Part shown: positions 62,336 to 64,000 of the stretch, piece by piece
Numbering within the stretch: the stretch's first letter is position 1
Layout of the letters: every line of letters starts with the position of its first letter
NCBI RefSeq assembly: GCF_900114375.1
Contig: NZ_FOSV01000021.1
Span: 18,173 to 82,172, forward strand
Direction of reading: 5' to 3'
Length of the DNA stretch: 64,000 nt
Source of the DNA: Methylorubrum salsuginis
GTDB lineage: Bacteria > Pseudomonadota > Alphaproteobacteria > Rhizobiales > Beijerinckiaceae
The notes under the pieces: model-generated
What the model was told of the DNA's origin: nothing
The model's input: the letters and a program-made list of their open reading frames with translations, nothing else
The model's database searches: none
Translations under genes and position numbers: made by a program

Positions 62336-62383
62336 GCATCGGCCGTTGTCGGAAGGCCGGAAATACCCTTTCGGGACGACGCC
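62336..62383 (-). repeat. RIME-like dispersed repeat, copy 8
   Basis: GCATCGGCCGTTGTCGGAAG, then GGAAATACCCTTTCGGGACGACGCC: reverse orientation, with TTTCGGGACGA conserved and ends partly decayed. Confidence 0.6.
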
Positions 62384-62612
62384 TCCCAGACGGTCGTGCG
62401 GACGCCCCTCGATTTCGGGCGCTTCCGCAGGCAGTGCCGTGGAGCCTCCGCGCTCCCGCCTTCGAAAGACGATTGACGCTGGCCCGGCCGTCTCAGCAGG
62501 CACCACGGCTTGCGGCCGGTTTGCGTCCGGGGCATTCCGGGATGGTCCGCGGGCGTTTCTCCACCGCCCCACCGGACGCCAACCTAAAAGAAAATTTTTA
62601 CCGACCTTCTCA

Positions 62613-62632
62613 ATCGGTCGGGGCCGACCTAT
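62613..62632. promoter_or_regulatory. Candidate lux-box-like palindrome upstream of luxR
   Basis: ATCGGTCGGGGCCGACCTAT is symmetric at 16 of 20 positions, centred 51 bases before the LuxR ATG. An additional CCGACC lies ten bases upstream of it (62601-62606). The length fits a LuxR dimer site; autoregulation is inference. Confidence 0.45.
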
Positions 62633-62673
62633 CCTGATGAAACTGCATTATTTTTTCTCGATTGCGCCAAGCC

Positions 62674-63405
62674 ATGTCCAGAAAATCACTCGACCTGACG
62701 TTGGATATCCTCAAATCGCTCGATCGGGCGCATTCCCGGGAGGACATCTTGCGGGCGCTGATGCCGCGGCTGCGCAGCTTCGGGATCGAGTACATCATCT
62801 CCGCGATGATTCCCCAAAATCGTCTCCCGGCCCGGACGCAGAAGAATTACGTCATTCTGGAGAACACCTCCGAGGAATGGCGAAAGCTCTACTTCTCGAA
62901 AGGCTACATGTACCAGGATCCGATCGTGCAGGCGACGCTGCGCAGCACGACGGGCTTTGCCTGGAGCGAGATCGAAGCCGCGCAGCCGCTCGATCCTCAG
63001 GCGCTCCGGCTGATGGGCGAGGCGCGCGAGTTCGGCCTCGGGGACGGCTTCACCGTGCCGCTCGCCACGTTGGAGGAGGAACGCGGCGGGCTGACCTTTG
63101 CGGGCCCTCGCCTCGAACTCAGCCCGGCCCAGCGCGGCGTGCTGACACTGCTCGCCTCCTACGTCGTCGGCCAAACCCTGCTGATCGACGGTGGCGCGAG
63201 TGGTCCGCGCATCGGCCTGACGCCGCGGGAGCGTGAGAGCCTGCAATGGGCGGCCGAGGGCAAGACCGATTGGGAGATCGGCGAGCTGATGGGCATCTCG
63301 CAGCACGGCGCGGATTTCCATCTCCGTTCCGCGCGGGTCAAACTCGGTTGCGTCACCCGCACCCAGGCGGTCGCCGAGGGCCTGCGGCGCGGCCTGATCG
63401 TCTGA
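62674..63405 (+). CDS. LuxR-family AHL-responsive transcriptional regulator
   Basis: The protein has 243 aa. The autoinducer-binding domain (about 15-165) keeps the ligand-pocket pattern EEWRKLYFSKGYMYQDPIV (Trp, Tyr, Asp-Pro) and GFAWSEI, then EFGLGDGFTVPL with the conserved Gly. The C-terminal LuxR HTH is LTPRERESLQWAAEGKTDWEIGELMGIS (about 182-209). Its recognition helix reads SQHGADFHLRSA where most relatives have SEHTVNFHL. ATG at 62674 was chosen; it lacks a clear Shine-Dalgarno. Partner of the synthase at 53354-53989 is plausible but unproven. Confidence 0.92.
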   Translation: MSRKSLDLTLDILKSLDRAHSREDILRALMPRLRSFGIEYIISAMIPQNRLPARTQKNYVILENTSEEWRKLYFSKGYMYQDPIVQATLRSTTGFAWSEIEAAQPLDPQALRLMGEAREFGLGDGFTVPLATLEEERGGLTFAGPRLELSPAQRGVLTLLASYVVGQTLLIDGGASGPRIGLTPRERESLQWAAEGKTDWEIGELMGISQHGADFHLRSARVKLGCVTRTQAVAEGLRRGLIV

Positions 63406-63645
63406 GATCGCCTCGACCGTTCGGTGGAGGTCTTAGGCTGTCCTCGTGGTGCGGAGTGAAGACGATTCAGGGAGCACCCTTTTCAGAGGGGGCATGACCA
63501 TCGATCGCGCGGTCGCATCTTGCCGTGCTGCCGGTAGGCCTGTTCAGCGAGACGGGCGTTGAGTCCCCTCCCCTGCCCTGCTTCGTGTCATACCCGGCCG
63601 GCGAAAGCGCTGTGTCTGCTTTTGACCGATTCGGAACGACAGAAC

Positions 63646-63667
63646 GCCCCGTGCGGGTGCACGGGGC
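63646..63667 (-). terminator. rRNA operon terminator
   Basis: GCCCCGTGC and GCACGGGGC (9 bp, perfect, 4-base loop) are followed on the minus strand by GTTCTGTCGTT. It lies 39 bases past tRNA-fMet, the last gene of the rRNA operon. The stretch 63406-63645 between luxR and this hairpin shows nothing else I can support. Confidence 0.75.
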
Positions 63668-63705
63668 TTGGTGTGATGAGTTTGTTGTGTGTTGTGTGTT
63701 GTGTT

Positions 63706-63782
<77 letters not shown>

Positions 63783-63864
63783 CCGAGATGTGGGACCGTG
63801 TGGGTCGGTCGGATCGGCTGGTGTCGAGGGAATGGGGTGAGGTCAGTGAGATCTTGTGCTGGGC

Positions 63865-63985
63865 AGGCCTGGCGGCGACCGACTCTCCCGTGTCTTGAGA
63901 CACAGTACCATGGGCGCTGGTGCGTTTGACGGCCGAGTTCGAGATGGGATCGGGTCCTGGGCACACCGCTCAGGCCACCAGGCCG
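63865..63985 (-). rRNA. rrf: 5S ribosomal RNA
   Basis: On the minus strand CCCGATCCCATCTCGAACTC is the universally conserved 5S loop A/helix III region, and GGCCTGG near the 5' end pairs with CCAGGCC near the 3' end. Ends are estimated from helix I and may be off by a few bases. 23S rRNA is expected to the right of the window. Confidence 0.9.
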
Positions 63986-64000
63986 GCGCAGCACAAGTTT

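Larger units (their letters stand above)
62306..62673. other. 368-base gap between DHH gene and luxR
   Basis: The gap holds a reverse-orientation RIME-like repeat (62336-62383) and an AT-rich promoter-like stretch (62585-62660; AAAAGAAAATTTTTACC, GCATTATTTTTTCTCG). It also holds the 20-bp palindrome listed separately. No gene is supported. Confidence 0.55.

Overview
The window is high-GC alphaproteobacterial DNA, most likely Methylobacterium/Methylorubrum (extorquens group). This is inferred from the lptC-lptA-lptB-rpoN-hpf-ptsN and XRE-metK-trmB gene orders, a bacteriochlorophyll Mg-chelatase subunit (bchI) in an aerobe-like genome, a fused transaldolase/glucose-6-phosphate isomerase, a LuxI-type AHL synthase, and an rRNA operon ending in 5S-tRNA-fMet. 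No phage, insertion sequence, CRISPR array or restriction/defence locus was found; this looks like ordinary chromosomal backbone with interspersed repeats.

Layout. 1-5.0 kb: an MdtA/MdtB-type RND efflux operon on the minus strand, with the permease cut by the window start. 5.0-8.6 kb: a gap holding a possible minus-strand structured RNA, a PLP aminotransferase, a DUF4112 protein and a YejE-type ABC permease. 8.6-13.4 kb (minus): a GH3 beta-glucosidase, a membrane diguanylate cyclase, XerD and a small membrane protein. 13.6-17.8 kb: glyoxalase II, then plus-strand genes for a methyltransferase, a MarC protein, DapB and GpmA. 17.9-26.5 kb (minus): an RNase D-like exonuclease, LptC, LptA, LptB, RpoN, HPF, PtsN, a small secreted protein and BchI, with an HhH protein upstream. 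26.7-33.1 kb: a CsbD protein, a diguanylate cyclase with an I-site, two MFS carriers, a thioesterase, a CoA-binding protein and Ohr. 33.3-40.1 kb: tRNA-Arg, a zinc-ribbon protein, XRE-metK-trmB, Tal-Pgi and a DedA protein.

40.7-50.8 kb (minus): a soluble PAS-PAS chemoreceptor, an unusual rubredoxin-knuckle/MBL protein, a second RND pump with its adaptor, a rhodanese and a transmembrane chemoreceptor. 51.1-54.0 kb (minus): a GT4 glycosyltransferase, a PAS-like protein and the AHL synthase with candidate operators upstream. 54.0-57.0 kb is poorer in recognisable genes: a DUF1508-like protein, tRNA-Ser and three small exported proteins. 57.1-61.0 kb: opgG-opgH for periplasmic glucan synthesis. 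61.1-63.4 kb: a DHH phosphoesterase and a LuxR regulator. 63.6-64.0 kb: the end of an rRNA operon (5S, tRNA-fMet, terminator) on the minus strand.

Themes. Envelope functions dominate: LPS export, osmoregulated glucans and two RND pumps. Signalling is also prominent: AHL synthase and receptor, two GGDEF enzymes and two chemoreceptors. A dispersed ~47-bp inverted-repeat element (GCATCG...CCGAAA...TTTCGG...CGATGC) occurs at least eight times, and two copies reach into the stop codons of lptB and metK. No new multi-gene system could be demonstrated. The observations most worth checking are the candidate RNA at 5.07-5.35 kb, the MBL protein with a degenerate metal motif, the LuxI/LuxR genes lying 8.7 kb apart with candidate operators and an altered LuxR recognition helix, and the solitary bchI behind the rpoN cluster.
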